Part shown: positions 1 through 11,570 of the stretch, piece by piece
How the letters are laid out: every line of letters begins with the position of its first letter
How positions within the stretch are numbered: the stretch's first letter is position 1
Assembly: GCA_015680685.1 (NCBI GenBank)
Contig: MNCI01034785.1
Coordinates: 533,241 to 595,240 of the forward strand
Direction: 5' to 3'
DNA: 62,000 nucleotides
DNA from: Gnetum montanum
Lineage: Eukaryota; Streptophyta; Gnetopsida; Gnetales; Gnetaceae
Notes under the pieces: generated by a model
Told to the model about the DNA's origin: nothing
Database searches by the model: none
The model's input: the letters and a program-made list of their open reading frames with translations, nothing else
Translations under genes and position numbers: made by a program

Positions 1-1520
1 TGTAAACTACAAATGACTTACTTTAAAGAGATTCAGCCAACTTTGCCAAGTACTGTGAGTTGTTGAAAATTTTCTATTTTGTTCAACTGCCTAGTCTATG
101 CAGTAATTATAATACCTACTTGTAACAAATAAAATTTTGCAAAAACATTTGAGCACAACTCCGCAATCTATTCCTAATTTTCCCCAAAGAAAAAGATACT
201 TCCACAAGAAAACTAACAATAGAGCAAGATTCAATGCAAATAGACATAAAAGAAAAGAAAGCAAATTTGTGTAGATCTCAAATATTTAAACAAGGTAAAA
301 TAAAATGAGTAAACACTTCGCAATAAAGCTATCCCAAATTCAATATCTATGAATTCTTCAAACTTCCAAGGCTCAAACAAGCAATATCTTCAAGACCATC
401 CTATTATGCTACCAAAAATTGTTGCGTAAACTACCACGTACGAGACTCCATTTTGACTAGATAATAGATGTTAACGATTGCATTCAAATAGAACCTTTAA
501 AAGACTTCACAATTTCTGATTGAAATACCACGAGAATTCACTTTAAAGATAAAAAGAAGCTATTTTGGTCCCATCAAAATACCAAAGATTCTCTAAACCC
601 TCTCGACTACTGAATTGTTCAACGGCATGACTACAAAAAAAGGCTCTCTTACAAAAATCCCAATAGCAATTCCCACACGTTGCACAATAATGAAATTTAC
701 TACTAAAATTCTCTTAAGGCTTTTAAACACAAGAACTTCTATGGAGAAATTTTAATAGAAATTTCTATCGGGCAACAAGAATAATAAGAGCAATCTAAAA
801 ATCCCAATATTACTTGCCAAGGATGATACTATCTAAACCACTAGCTAAACAATTTAAAGAAAATAAAAAATGAAATGCATAACTCACAGGACCATGACAA
901 AGAGGCTGAAATCTTTATTCTAGTAATCCATCTTGCAAGCAATCGTCACAACTTCTTCTTTACAAAATGCTCTTCTCCCCAAGACTCAAAGTGTCTACAA
1001 GTAAGAGCCCAAGTGCTACTAGTAGCCTTCAAAATGTGATGTATGAGACCCCAAGTGTCATGTGAGAAGTCCCAATGCGATCATATGTTCCAATGTGATC
1101 CTTCCCTTCATTCCTTGACCCCTGAAGCCTTTTTATAGGGTTCCAAGGTAGGTAGGGAAGTTACATATTTAAAAATATCTCACCTAACTTCTCTCCCAAG
1201 TAGCTTGGCCAACTAATAGGAGATTACTTGGTAAAATATCCTAGCTAATTTTTCTCCCAAGTAAGGAGGTTACAACTTACTCATTTAATTATGGTTAGGA
1301 GGTTACTCATAAAGTTAGGAGGAATTAATATTTGTACATATTATGAATATTGCCTTTGTAAGTAATTTGTCTAAAATCCCTAATCTAATTTAATTTAATT
1401 TAAATTTTAAATTCTAAATTCTAAGTGTCACTAAGCTCTAAGATTTTATCATAAAAATATAATATAATCTCCACCTCATTGGTGGTAGCAATAGTTGATT
1501 TTATTTTTGCATCCCCAACA
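1..1520 (-). repeat. possible decayed LTR or promoter-bearing repeat
   Basis: There is no usable reading frame here. On the minus strand a TATA-like stretch, CCCTATAAAAAGGCTT, lies near 1128-1143. The right edge reads gcatccccaaca, so the minus strand would begin TGTTGGGGATGC near 1520, an LTR-like TG start. No primer-binding site or polypurine tract is visible beside it and no second copy occurs in the window. The LTR call is therefore an inference from the TG start and the TATA-like box; the left end may lie outside the window. Confidence 0.25.
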
Positions 1521-2690
1521 ATTGTAATTAAAATTCGGAATGACCCGAAATATGAGCCCAAAGGCAAAGCCACCGATTCTACAACTGATCCAAAATATCT
1601 TTTCTAGCCAAAAATCGTTACCAGCAACTACCTTCACAGGAGAAGACTCAACCATCGTGTCAGGAAACGTTGCCATGTATTACGTACAGATCTGTAACTG
1701 TTGTAACCTCTGCTTCTTGAAAATGCCTACAAGTTTTGATGAAGATATGATTTGGAAATTTTAGGCTCTACAATTTTGGTCGTCATCTTCCACTCGCAGC
1801 CACACTTGCCCTGCTGCGCTCACCTTCAGCCAAGGGTTTTTCTGTCCTAGTTCTATGCAAGCTTGCGGCCAGGGTTTCATGCCTTGCTTCGCCACCGCCG
1901 TCACTGTCATAGCCATCGTCGTCGTTGTCGTAGCCATCGCTGCTGTGTCATGTTGGCATCGTTGCAAACTTAACCCTACCGAAAGCCCTAATGACAGAAA
2001 ATAGATCCACGAATTCTTCCAAGGATGCCCAAAACTCCCATCAAATGCTGAATTTGCATCGGCAATGAAAGAACCCTCATCAATTCTACAATTATTCTTG
2101 CCTAATTTCTCCAATTCTATAGTTGAACCCACCAAATCGTTAGCGGAATCCACGAACAGGGCTACGTTGAGAAAAATTCTAGAAGGTAAAATGGGAATTT
2201 AGCCATCCAAAGCACATTCAGATGATGATGTTACAGGTATAATTTTGTTGTTGTGTATGCCTTCCACAAACCCATGGCCAGGAATCCCATGGTTTGTTGT
2301 ATTACTAACAACTACGTGAGTGAGGGTTTTGGGCATTTTGCAAAATCACAAGCCTACAAAAGAGTATAACACTAAAACATTTGTATTTTTGGAATATTTT
2401 TTGCACTAGTAGCGAATGTTTGCTAATGTCTCTGGAATATCCCAACACTAGTTTCTTTGCCCCAAAATTACACCCATAACAATCTTGTCATCTCATTCAA
2501 ACTTTGATTTACACCACAAAGTCTTAACAACTGGGCAATTAAACTTTGATATGCCAATAATAACTTATATAACTTTGATAACTTTTGTAAGTTATTGAAA
2601 ATTTACCAAAAATAAAACCCATGATTTTTATTTTTCAAATCAGGATTCTTACTGCTCCATAAAATGGCCAAATGTGCCAACAGTTACTTA
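1521..2690. other. slightly GC-richer unrecognised stretch
   Basis: Between about 1780 and 2160 the base composition is clearly richer in G+C than the surroundings, with gtcgtcgttgtcgtagcc-like triplet runs. Both strands have open stretches: a 74-codon frame on the plus strand at 1540-1764 and a 130-codon frame on the minus strand at 1761-2153. A further plus-strand open stretch of about 50 codons ends near 2200. None resembles a family I know, and low complexity in the triplet run explains part of the openness. It could be a captured gene fragment or an unidentified transposon piece. From 2200 to 2690 I see nothing. Confidence 0.3.
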
Positions 2691-2719
2691 GTTTTGGTTT
2701 AGAATTTTATCTAATTCAA

Positions 2720-3905
2720 ATGACATCCAAGAAGAAATAGGTTCAAATAATAAATAAAAACATGGAGAGCATGAATTCTTCTTTTCATATGATGATTTCT
2801 TATTTAGATGAAATTAGTGCAGAGGTAAATAAGAATTTCATTTCTAGCCATATCTAGACATGTAGAGGTAATGAGCATGCATGTTTAGATGAAGAAGTTT
2901 TGCAACTAGGCAAAGACAAAGTAGATGATGAGGAAGAATAATCCAACTATGAGAGTGTAGAAATCTATAAACCAAGGATTTCAATGAGAGGGAACCCTAT
3001 TCGTTAGATGAGAATTCCAAGGGCTTCAATGGTGGTAACTACTTCTCTAGGCAAGCTTGACAAGGAAGATGAAGTAAGACTTTCTAGGACATTTAGAAAT
3101 GCTGCCAAAGTTTTGTACATAGAGTTGAAGACTTTCAATGGTGTAGATGGCACCAATGCATTTACAAGTTGGCTAAACATACTTGAGAAGCACTTTGAGT
3201 TAGAATGAGTTACCAAATTACTTAAGGGTGCCTATTGTTGAATCCATATTAGAAGATATGACTTCTACTTGGTGGAAAAAGGTGATCTAAGATTATGAAA
3301 GATAAAATGGCCAGCCCATTAAAATTATCCTGTAATGAAATACAAGTTAAAAAGAAAATTTAAATAGTCTCATCATAGATAAGATACCATTAGGAAGTTA
3401 AAATTCTTAAGAATAGGTGACATGGATGTCAAATAATTCTACATTGAATTTTGTAATCTATTCCATCAAGATAAAGTAAATTAGAAGGCATATGAAGAGG
3501 CTTCAATATTTTTAGGAGATCTCACAATGACATATTAGTAGGAGTTGTCTTTTTATAATCCAAAAACTCTTGATAAGGCTTATGATTTAGTACCAAAGGC
3601 TAAAAAGAAATTAAGTGGATTTAGAAATAGGAGAAAGAAAACTTCCCAAGGGAAGAAGAAGGTATGAGAAGGGATTCATATCTAAATCTAAAGATAGGGA
3701 TGATAGCCATGATAAGAAGACTAAAAGAGGTGATAAGAAGGGTGAAACCAAGAAGAACCAAGACAAGGGAGGAAAGAGTTAAGGTAATAGCTCATAAAAA
3801 ATCTAGTGCTTCAAGTGTGGAGAATGGGGATACAAGCAATGTAAATGTCCACTTTACAATGTAGCCAAGGGTAAAGATGTGTAAAACATGGAGGTGGAGT
3901 AGACA
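2720..3905 (+). pseudogene. gag remnant, gypsy copy 1
   Basis: The gag polyprotein forms the virus-like particle and binds element RNA. The start is taken at the ATG at 2720 because the same position in copy 2 (15350) begins MAPKKKQ, here MTSKKK. A capsid core piece at 3008-3208 includes NAFTSWLNILEKHFELE, matching copy 2 (NAFASWLKVIEKHFLLE). A basic Lys/Arg-rich segment follows at about 3600-3790. A zinc knuckle sits at 3807-3849, but its histidine codon reads Tyr (CFKCGEWGY) and a stop lies two codons upstream of the first Cys. Several stops and frameshifts break the frame. Confidence 0.75.
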
Positions 3906-3959
3906 TCAAGCAAATATCTTTAGAGAGGTAATTCTAATGCTTGAAAAATTGAGAAAGTT

Positions 3960-4560
3960 TCTAAGTTAAATTCTTGTGCATTCAAGAGGAATGTAAATAG
4001 AAGAGATCATATAAAAGGAAAACTATTATTTTGGATTAGGGCTAGATGTTTGCTTAGTAAGAAATGAAATCATATCTAGATTGATGGGGAAGCCTAGAAA
4101 AATGTTATTTCTTCTAGGATAGTTGCTAGATTTGGTTTGTTAACTAATCTTCATCTTAGACCTTATAAAATGCATTATCTCTCTAGAGATTTTTCTTAAG
4201 AGGTGAGGGACAAATGTACTTTAAAATTTAAAATTAGAGATTTTCATGATGTTGTGATGTGTGATGTGCTTCTATATAATGCAGCTAGACCTGATGGAAT
4301 CCATGAGTTGATTTCCATAATAGTTGAATCAATGAGGAAGAAAAGCTTACTAATGCTTCCTTAATTCTTCTAGGATAGAGGGAATACATTAGGAAATATT
4401 GTGTAACTAGTTTTGATTTTTCTTTTATGATAATAGTTGCTACTAACCATGATGATGTTCATGCTAGACTTCCAATAGGTGTGCTTGGCTTGAAGGGGAA
4501 ATTTCCCAAGGTGCTCAAGGTAGAATTGGATGGATTACCACCAATAAGAAATGTATAGCA
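3960..4560 (+). pseudogene. aspartic protease remnant, gypsy copy 1
   Basis: This corresponds to the retropepsin-like protease of copy 2 (16618-17271), which would cut Gag-Pol. The active-site region near 4085-4110 reads IDGEA followed by a stop, against DGGAQENV in copy 2. The aspartate is kept but the second glycine is lost. The linker to RT ends with a conserved LDGLPPIRN-like stretch near 4530-4555. Stops occur throughout, so it is not functional. Confidence 0.65.
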
Positions 4561-5290
4561 TCAAATTGATTTTATTCTTGGTGCTACTTTTACAAATTAG
4601 AGGGCTTACTAGATGATACCAAATCAGTGGGTTGAATTATAAAGATAAGTAGAGGAGTTACTTACAAATGGTTTCATGAGGGAATCCATTTTACCTTGCA
4701 CAATTCCAATGGTGCACTAATTCCATGGTAGTAAACAGGATAATAGTGAGGTACAAGTTTCCTATTCCAAAGATGTATGACATTCTTAATGTTGTTACTA
4801 ATGCTAAAATTTTTAGCAAAATTCATTTGAAGAGTAGTTATCATCAAATTAGAATCAAACTTGGTGATGAATGGGAGAGAGCTTTCACGACACCAAATGA
4901 ATTGTTTGACTGGTTGTTGATGCCATTTGGGCTCATGAATACACCTACTACATTCATGAGGTTGATGCATAATGTATAGAAGAACTTGATTGCTAAGTGC
5001 TATATTATATTTTTTCATAATATTTTGATATAAAGCTCTAATAAGAAAGTAAACTTGGATCACTTGAGAATGATGTATCTTAAGTTAAAGGAGGTACAGT
5101 TGGTAATCAATATGAAGAAAAGTCATTTCCTCAAGAGGGAAATCACATATTAGGGACATGCGATTTCTAAAAACTAGATTTGGATCAAAGCTACCAAGGT
5201 GAAGGCTATTAAAGTTTGACCAACTCCTAAGAATGTTGGAAAGGTAAGATCATTTCTTGATTTATTAAGTTTTTATCGATAGTTGATTAA
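4560..5290 (+). pseudogene. reverse transcriptase remnant, gypsy copy 1
   Basis: The longest open piece is 4725-4979 and contains KIHLKSSYHQIRIK and WLLMPFGLMNTPTTF, the palm-domain hallmarks of Ty3/gypsy RT. The catalytic YXDD-type motif at 5010-5021 reads FFHN, so both catalytic aspartates are gone. The downstream thumb and connection region is recognisable (LKREITY, ATKVKAIK, RSFLDLLSFYR) but holds several stops. Copies 2 and 3 have lost the same motif through different changes, so this copy's inactivation is its own. Confidence 0.85.
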
Positions 5291-5830
5291 GAATGTTAGT
5301 GGTATTTCATAGTCAATTCTTGTTGTATTGAAGAAAAAATATATTTTAGATGGGATAATGAGATCGAAGGGAGCTTTCAATTATTGAAAGAAAAAATTGC
5401 TAGTGAACCAGTTCTTACAAGTTTATATTTTTAGAATCCTTCTCAAATAGAGGTGGATGGAAGTGGACTTACTATTGGTGGACTACTTTCACAAGAAAGT
5501 AGGCCTATTTCTTTCTTTTTAAAAAAATTGAATGAGTCAAGATAAAATATAGCATATGTAAAAGAGATATACATTGTTCTTTAAGCAATCAAGCATTGTA
5601 GGCATTATCTATTACCCAAGGAGTTCACTTTGATGATGGATAATAAAGTACTTCTATTTTTAAACTTACAAAATAAGTTGAGTAAAAAGCACATGAAGTG
5701 GATTGCATAGTTGCAAGAGTTCAATTTTTTGTTAAAACACAAAAGTGGAAAATCCAATGTGATGGCTGATGCTTTATCCAAGGTGTTTGTGGTGAATTAT
5801 AGCATATCTCATGTGGAAGATATGAGAAAT
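5290..5830 (+). pseudogene. RNase H remnant, gypsy copy 1
   Basis: RNase H degrades the RNA strand during reverse transcription. The region begins with the VEVDGSGLTIGGLLSQ-like first strand near 5450, where the first acidic residue is kept. It continues through KKLNESR and IKH...HYLLPKEFTLMMDNK, and ends with LQEFNFLLKHKSGKSNVMAD and ALSKV near 5715-5790. The final MADALS stretch is the usual end of gypsy RNase H. Three or more stops interrupt it. Confidence 0.8.
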
Positions 5831-6830
5831 TTTGCTGATTTGTATAAACATGATGTTGATTTTGGGCAAGTTTGGAGGAGCCTCAAAGAGTCATTATCGA
5901 GTAAGGTAGACTGGTTGAGGGACAATCTCTTTTGAGATGAACGGTTGTTTAAAAATGGAAAGGTATATATTTTTAATTGTGATTTTAGGGAAAATATTTT
6001 TTTAAGAAGCATTATAGTAGCATGATAGGTCACATGGATAAGGATAAAACATTGAAACTTGTGGGTAGTCACTATTTTTAACCTAGCATGATAACTAAAG
6101 TTTCAAAATAATGAAGCATTGTTTAACTTTTCTGGAATTCAATGGAGGTAAGAAGTGGATGGACATTATATGTCTTTGATAATTCCAAAAGATCTATGAA
6201 AAATAATGTCTATGCATTCTATGAGTGGTATTTCAAAAACCAAAGGTAAAAATGATGTAATTTTTGTTGTTGTGGATAGGCTCTCCAAGATGACACACTT
6301 CATTCTATGTAAGAAGGTAAGTGATGCTTCTCATTTTACAAATTTTTGTTTTTAGCATGTTGTGAATTTGCATTGAATTTATTTGAATATTATTAGTGAC
6401 AGACACTCCAAATTCACAAGTCACTTTTGGAAATCCCTTTAAAGAATTTTAGGGATAAAGTTAAATTTTTCTAGTGCATATCATGCACAATTTTATGGTC
6501 AAATAAAGGTGGTAAATAAATCCTTATTAAACATATTAAGATTTTTATATGATGAATAGCCAAATAGGTGGAAATAATTGTGTCATGTTGAGTTTTCATT
6601 TAATAATGTTTTTTATGTTGCTATTTAAAAAAAGCCCATTTAAGGTGAACTATGGGTTTTGTTCAAAGATGATAGATACTTTGAAGAGCTTTGATGGTGA
6701 AGCTCACCTTAGTAGTGATTATATGCAAGAGATGAGGAATCTCCATGTACAAGTAAAATCATGTCTTGAGAAAAAGGCTACAAAGAGAGTCCTTAAGAGG
6801 AATGAGGATGAATGAAACTGAATTTTCCTA
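5830..6830 (+). pseudogene. integrase remnant, gypsy copy 1
   Basis: This is the DDE integrase that would insert element cDNA. It aligns with the copy 2 integrase. Near 6240-6320 it reads KTKGKNDVIFVVVDRLSKM followed by THFILCKKVSDAS, the usual central core. The second catalytic region SDRHSKFTSHFWKSL at about 6395-6440 keeps the catalytic aspartate (codon 6398-6400). The zinc-binding part upstream is badly frameshifted. The C-terminal part near 6550-6815 includes KSPFKVNYGF and MQEMRNLHVQVKS, typical of this family's core-to-tail linker. Confidence 0.8.
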
Positions 6831-7237
6831 GTGATGACTTGGTTTGAATGTACTTGAAGTAGAAGCAATTGAGAGGTGTTAACTTCTCCACATTGAAATC
6901 TGAGAAGATGAGGCCTTTAAAAATTAAGCCCAAGATTAATGATAATTCTTTTGACATTAATTTAGTAAATGATGCTATTATGTATTTTATTTTTAATTTT
7001 CTAGATCTTGTGCATTATCATGGATCAGTTGATGAGGAGATCATACAAGGTAGCATTGATAAGTTAGAGGGGGCTATTGATCAATCCAAGACTTCAATGG
7101 AGAAGAAGGTAATCATATACAAGCAGAGGGAGGCATCTAATACTCAAGAAGTTAAGAGGCATGAATATTGGATCCATTGGAAGGATCAGTCCATAGAGGA
7201 TCTTGTATGGATCCATGAGGCTAAACATCGTAAGTAG
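6830..7237 (+). pseudogene. integrase C-terminal tail with chromodomain-like end
   Basis: This 122-codon open stretch ends the pol region. Its start contains PLKIKPKINDNSFDINL, like the GPY/F-type module that follows the integrase core. Its end reads HEYWIHWKDQSIEDLVWIHE, which fits the chromodomain pattern of an aromatic followed by a W-K-x segment and a second aromatic. In chromoviruses such a tail can direct insertion to marked chromatin. Copy 3 has the same tail (HEYLMHWNAEGPKNIIWVH), so it is a family trait. The chromodomain call rests on spacing and aromatics only. Confidence 0.6.
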
Positions 7238-7239
7238 GG

Positions 7240-8020
7240 GATCACTTCAACCCGTACTCCCTTGTTCACATTTTTGAACACCTCTTCTAATTTCTATAAT
7301 TGTTTCCACTATGTGTGTTTTGCAAGTTTTGATCTTTGTGGAGACATATTGGAGGTCCAGGAGATATCTTGCCTAGGAGTTGAGTATGGACAAAAGGCAT
7401 CTTGCAAATAGAGTATATGTCTCTTAAAAATAGTATAGGTCTCTTCTGAATATTGGAATTTTGTAGGAGATGACTCGAGGAAGCCAAATATGAGCTATAA
7501 AAATAGCAAAAATTATAGAATTAACCATTCCAAATTAGCAAATAGTTAAGAGAATGTAAAAAAAGATAGAAACAATGTGAGAGCTCCAAGTTAAGCTTGT
7601 GGAAGATTTTTCTAGGTTTTTATCTTATTTTCTTAATAAATATGTTAGTTTTCTATGCTTATAAATGAATGGATAGAGTGAGGAAAAGTCTTGGTGAGGG
7701 ATCTTGAGTTGAGGAGGGCTTGGCAAGAGTATGATAGAACACAATGAGTGAGTACAAGTCTGAGTGCAGATCTAGGGCTAATGTGTGTGGATTAGCCTTT
7801 ATATTATTGCCTCTTTTTTACTTCTCTCATTTGAATCTTAATTCCATTTTGTGAAAGGATTTTCTATTATTTGTGTCTTACATTAAGAACATCCATTGTG
7901 TGGTTGTAAAGCCTCATTCTCTTCAACATTGTTTGAGAGGTTTTGGAAACCCTGTTACAATATTCTCTTTTGAATAATTGAAGATAGCTAGTTTCTTATT
8001 TTCTAGTATTGAAAGGTGAT
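7240..8020 (+). repeat. 3' LTR remnant of gypsy copy 1
   Basis: The start (gaacacctcttctaattt near 7276) matches the LTR start of copy 2 (gaacacctcttccaattc at about 9993). The end (cattgtgtggttgtaaagcc near 7895, tagctagtttcttatttt near 7987) matches the LTR end of copy 2 at 15070-15210. The middle is rearranged. This copy preserves the undisturbed target (aagaacatccattgtg, 7885-7900) of the copia insertion found in copy 2. Confidence 0.7.
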
Positions 8021-9984
8021 TTTAATATTGGACTTAATTTTCTTTAGTAGTATTTTCATCGAAAACTATTTCTTAAATAAAATTTGAAGTAAATAAAAAT
8101 ATGCAATTGAAAATTTATTATATAAATAAAATAAATAGTCATCATATGTGTAAATAGATTTGTCTTGTGTATTGTAGATGGATTCCAAAAAAACATGAGA
8201 ATGTGATATCTTTAACTATGATGTTATATAATACCTTTATTTATTTTATTTTGAATTAAATAGATAAGTTTCATGACATTCATGAATTCAATTTATTATC
8301 TAAATCATCTAGTTAGTTATTAGTAGTTGCTATATTATTATTATTAGTTATTAGTAGTTTCTATATTATTATTAGTTATTAGTAGTTGCTATATTATCAA
8401 TTTATTAGTAGTATGTTATTAGTAGTTTCTTTTATCAAGATTTGGAAAAGTTAAAGATTAGGTTGAAACTAAGTTGATACGTCTATCTCTAAATCACTCC
8501 TTAGCTAGATTTTTTAGGTCTATAAGTACTAGATGTGCTTATAATTTTTTATTTAATTTGATGATAATGATTATAGTTTACAAAAAGGAGTTTTCTATAA
8601 AATGTTAGTCAAAGTGTCATATTTATTTGAATTATGAAATTTACTATTCTTATATGCTTTATTGCATGTTTGATTTACAAAAAATTTTAATCCCTCATCA
8701 ACCTTTTATATAAGATTTTTTTTTATTTCTTAGTAGGATATTTATCTTTGAAATTTTGATTTAAAATTAGAAACTAAATGTACTATGCTTTGAATGTGAG
8801 ATATTAGAATAAGGAATATGGATGAAAGGAAGCCTCAATAATGAACATTTTATAATTTATGAATTAGATAAGTTTTACAAACTATTTCATACCTTATTTA
8901 ATTGCTAAGTAAATATCAAACTTTCTTAATAGTTAATTAAGTAAATGTTTTGTTCACAATTTGGAATTGTTCAATTTAGATTTGGAGTTTAATAAATCAA
9001 TTATGTTGCTCATTTTTCTAATTTACCTAGAATACCATTCATTTTAATTAATTATTATATACTTAGCTTACTCTTGGCCATTTATTTTAAATAATACAAG
9101 CTCTAAAAATACTACATAGAATTGCTAAAGTGTACAATCAAGCATTGAATATTGATAGGTTTTTATATTTATTTTGCTTAGTTGAAAATAAGTCTTCTTA
9201 TTAATTTAATTTTAATCTTGAGATATTATTATTATATTAGTACATAAGTTCTAGTATTGATATATTTTTCATATTAGTGTGGAGAGTTTTATAAAATTAA
9301 AACTAAAACTAAAATTTTTATTTATGTCCACTAAGATTCCTTAGAGCTATCTGATGAGTTTCAAAATATTATTAGTGAAATTTTTTTAATTTATGATTTA
9401 ATGTTTTTATTAGGATTGAACTTGTGAATTGGATCAATGAATGTAATTATATTTTTTTAGCAGCAAGAGGCAAGTTTAAATAGGTTATTTAAATATGTTT
9501 TTGAAAAATTCCAAAAATAATAAATTAGTAATTGTAAGTGTTATTAATATTTCATGAATTTTAATTTATTATTTTATACTAGTTTTATTTATCTTATTAT
9601 GATAAAAATAAATATATCTTTTAATTTTATCTTTGAATATTATTGCAATTAAATTGTGTAAAAGTCTTTTATTGGATTAGTTTAACAATTTTCTAATTCT
9701 TTATTATAGTTTGATAGATTAAGAAAGAAAAAATTGAGATGGAACTTTGGTGTTCTTTTGAAGTATCATTTTAATGATTTTATTGTTGATTTCAATGATT
9801 TATTTTCAAGTTTTCTCTAAACATGAATGGGATTAGTGATTATGTTGTTAAATTTCATTAAAAAAAATTTCTCTCCCTTTAGTTTTCTATAGGGTTGAAA
9901 TTTGAGAAAACATAACATGTTCAAAGTATTCAAAAATTTTAATCATTTTTTCTTGTAATTTGTTTATGCCTAGTTTTATGTTGA
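8021..9984. other. AT-rich spacer with a short minisatellite
   Basis: No reading frame or recognisable element is present. At 8311-8430 a ~30-bp unit containing attagttattagtagt repeats about three and a half times, with spacing of roughly 29-32 bases. The remainder is featureless poly-A/T-rich sequence. Confidence 0.5.
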
Positions 9985-10663
9985 TGATGTAGGAACACCT
10001 CTTCCAATTCCCTTATGTTTTCTTACAAGTTGTTTTTCTTGGTTTCTTGCTTGAAGAAGACCTAGACACATGTGTCTAGTTTTTGTGTGTGTTCTCGTGT
10101 TGAGTTTTTATGATGAAGACTCTTGGATGTTTTGGCATGTTTGGAGGTTTTTTGGCTTATTTTGGTGAGGTTAGGAGGTTCCATGGCCTATGGGGACTTG
10201 TTGGAAGGCATCTAGAGGCTCCTAGCATGAAAATGAACATTTTTATTTTTGGCACCTACAAAAGAGATGTCTCTCTAGAGATGTCTCTCCTAAAGTGGAG
10301 ACATACCAAGTTCAAAGGAGACATCTACCAAAAATAATAGATGACTCTCTTGAAAATAGAGCTTTCATAGTAGACCTCTACATGAACTAGAGACATCTAT
10401 ATCAACAAGGAATAAAAACTTCAATGTGGCATTTTGGTTGGGAAACATCTGAAAGAATTGAGATTCATGTAGAAAAAATCTAGGGAGGAAAATAGAAAGC
10501 TTCCTAGGCTTTTGGATATTTATAGTTATGTATGAATTCATCCATGAAAAAAGAGGAGGAAAGTTGGTATGCAAGAAGAGAGCTCGTTTGCAACAAGGGT
10601 GAGATCTTAGTCCTCATTTATGCAAGATATTTTGATTGGTTGTGTCTTGAATTAAGAATAACC
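9985..10663 (+). repeat. 5' LTR of gypsy copy 2, part a
   Basis: It aligns with the 3' LTR from 20044: both begin TGATGTAG, then aacacct and ccaatt, and share acatgtgtctagttttt-like and ggcacctacaaaag blocks. Near 10264 and 10277 it holds two direct copies of agagatgtctct, a self-complementary dodecamer. The LTR is cut at 10663 by the copia insertion. Confidence 0.85.
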
Positions 10664-10953
10664 TGTTAAGTTATGTGGTGATTGATCCAACATGGGTCAA
10701 AACCATTTAGCAGTAGTGAGAAATAGTTATCAGTAGTTACTGGTTCCAATAGTTAGTGGTTCTGGTCCAGTTTTCGTTCTCTTCCGTAATGGCCCAAAAA
10801 CATTCCTATAACCATAATTGTATCTAGCAAAAATTATTTAATAACAATTCTCATGTATTTCTAGTGGTGTGCTTGCTTAAAAGCCACACAAAGCTATGTG
10901 TATTTCCTATGTTTTCTTTTTCTTTGATTTTTTATCTATTCCTAAATATAACA
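10664..10953 (+). repeat. copia 5' LTR
   Basis: This is 290 bp, TG...CA, and exactly as long as the 3' LTR (14775-15064). It contains a short internal repetition of agtagttactggttcc / aatagttagtggttct type units around 10730-10780. Confidence 0.95.
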
Positions 10954-10955
10954 AC

Positions 10956-10970
10956 TGGTATCGGAGCAAC
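10956..10970 (+). other. copia primer-binding site
   Basis: The sequence tggtatcggagc follows the LTR by two bases. It matches the tggtatcagagc complement of the plant initiator methionine tRNA 3' end with one change (A to G). Confidence 0.85.
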
Positions 10971-10976
10971 GAATCA

Positions 10977-11560
10977 ATGGGAGCAATGGCATCCGAGGAC
11001 GGGAAAGTTCGAATTGACAAATTTGATGGAACAGACTTTGGGTTCTGGAAGATGTAGATTGAAGATTATCTATATCAAATAAGTTGCATGAACCGCTGCT
11101 AGGGAAGAAGCCAAATCAAATGGATCAAGAAGATTGGAGTCTCTTAGATCGCTAGGCACTTGATGTGATTAGATTGACATTGGCAAGAAACTTTTCATTT
11201 AACATTGTTAATGAGACAACCACTGCAGTTTTAATGAAAATGTTGTCAAGTATGTATGAAAATCCATCTGCTACAGACAAGGTATATTTGATGCATCGGT
11301 TGTTCAATCTAAAGATGGGTGAAGGTGCATTAGTTACAAATCACATCAATGAATTCAATACGATAATTAGTCAATTGAATTTAGTGGCGATCACCTTTGA
11401 AGACAAAATCTAGGCATTGATTTTACTATCATCTTTGCCAAAGAGTTGGTCTACAATAGTGACTGCTATAAGTAGCTCATCAGGTACTTTAAAATTAAAG
11501 TTGAATGATATTCGAGACTTGATTCTAGGACATTCATAGAAGGGAGTTAAGTGAGTCCTT
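10977..11560 (+). pseudogene. copia gag, N-terminal and capsid region
   Basis: Translation from the ATG at 10977 (a second in-frame ATG is at 10986) gives KFDGTDFGFWKM and then a stop. After frame changes it reads LLGKKPNQMDQEDWSLLDR. The open piece 11165-11413 contains MLSSMYENPSATDKVYLMHR and FNTIISQLN, the usual capsid features of copia gag. A stop at 11411 precedes ALILLSSLPKSW in the same frame. The nucleocapsid continues in the next open frame. Confidence 0.85.
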
Positions 11561-11570
11561 AGGGTTTTCT

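Larger units (their letters stand above)
2690..8020 (+). mobile_element. Ty3/gypsy retrotransposon copy 1 (5'-truncated, chromodomain-type)
   Basis: This remnant of an LTR retrotransposon has domains in Ty3/gypsy order: gag, protease, reverse transcriptase, RNase H, integrase, chromodomain-like tail, 3' LTR. It aligns throughout with copy 2 (15330-20395) and more loosely with minus-strand copy 3 (40245-45204). Similarity to copy 2 starts abruptly near 2690, about 30 bases before the gag ATG, so the 5' LTR and primer-binding site are missing. Every domain has stops and frameshifts. The 3' LTR remnant runs from about 7240 to about 8020, where similarity to the copy 2 5' LTR fades. A chromovirus assignment rests on the tail domain and is an inference. 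Confidence 0.85.

Noticed and set aside
1761-2153. 130-codon minus-strand frame with a Thr/Ala/Met-rich run
   Set aside because: The run comes from a low-complexity triplet repeat; no domain is visible, and the opposite strand is equally open.
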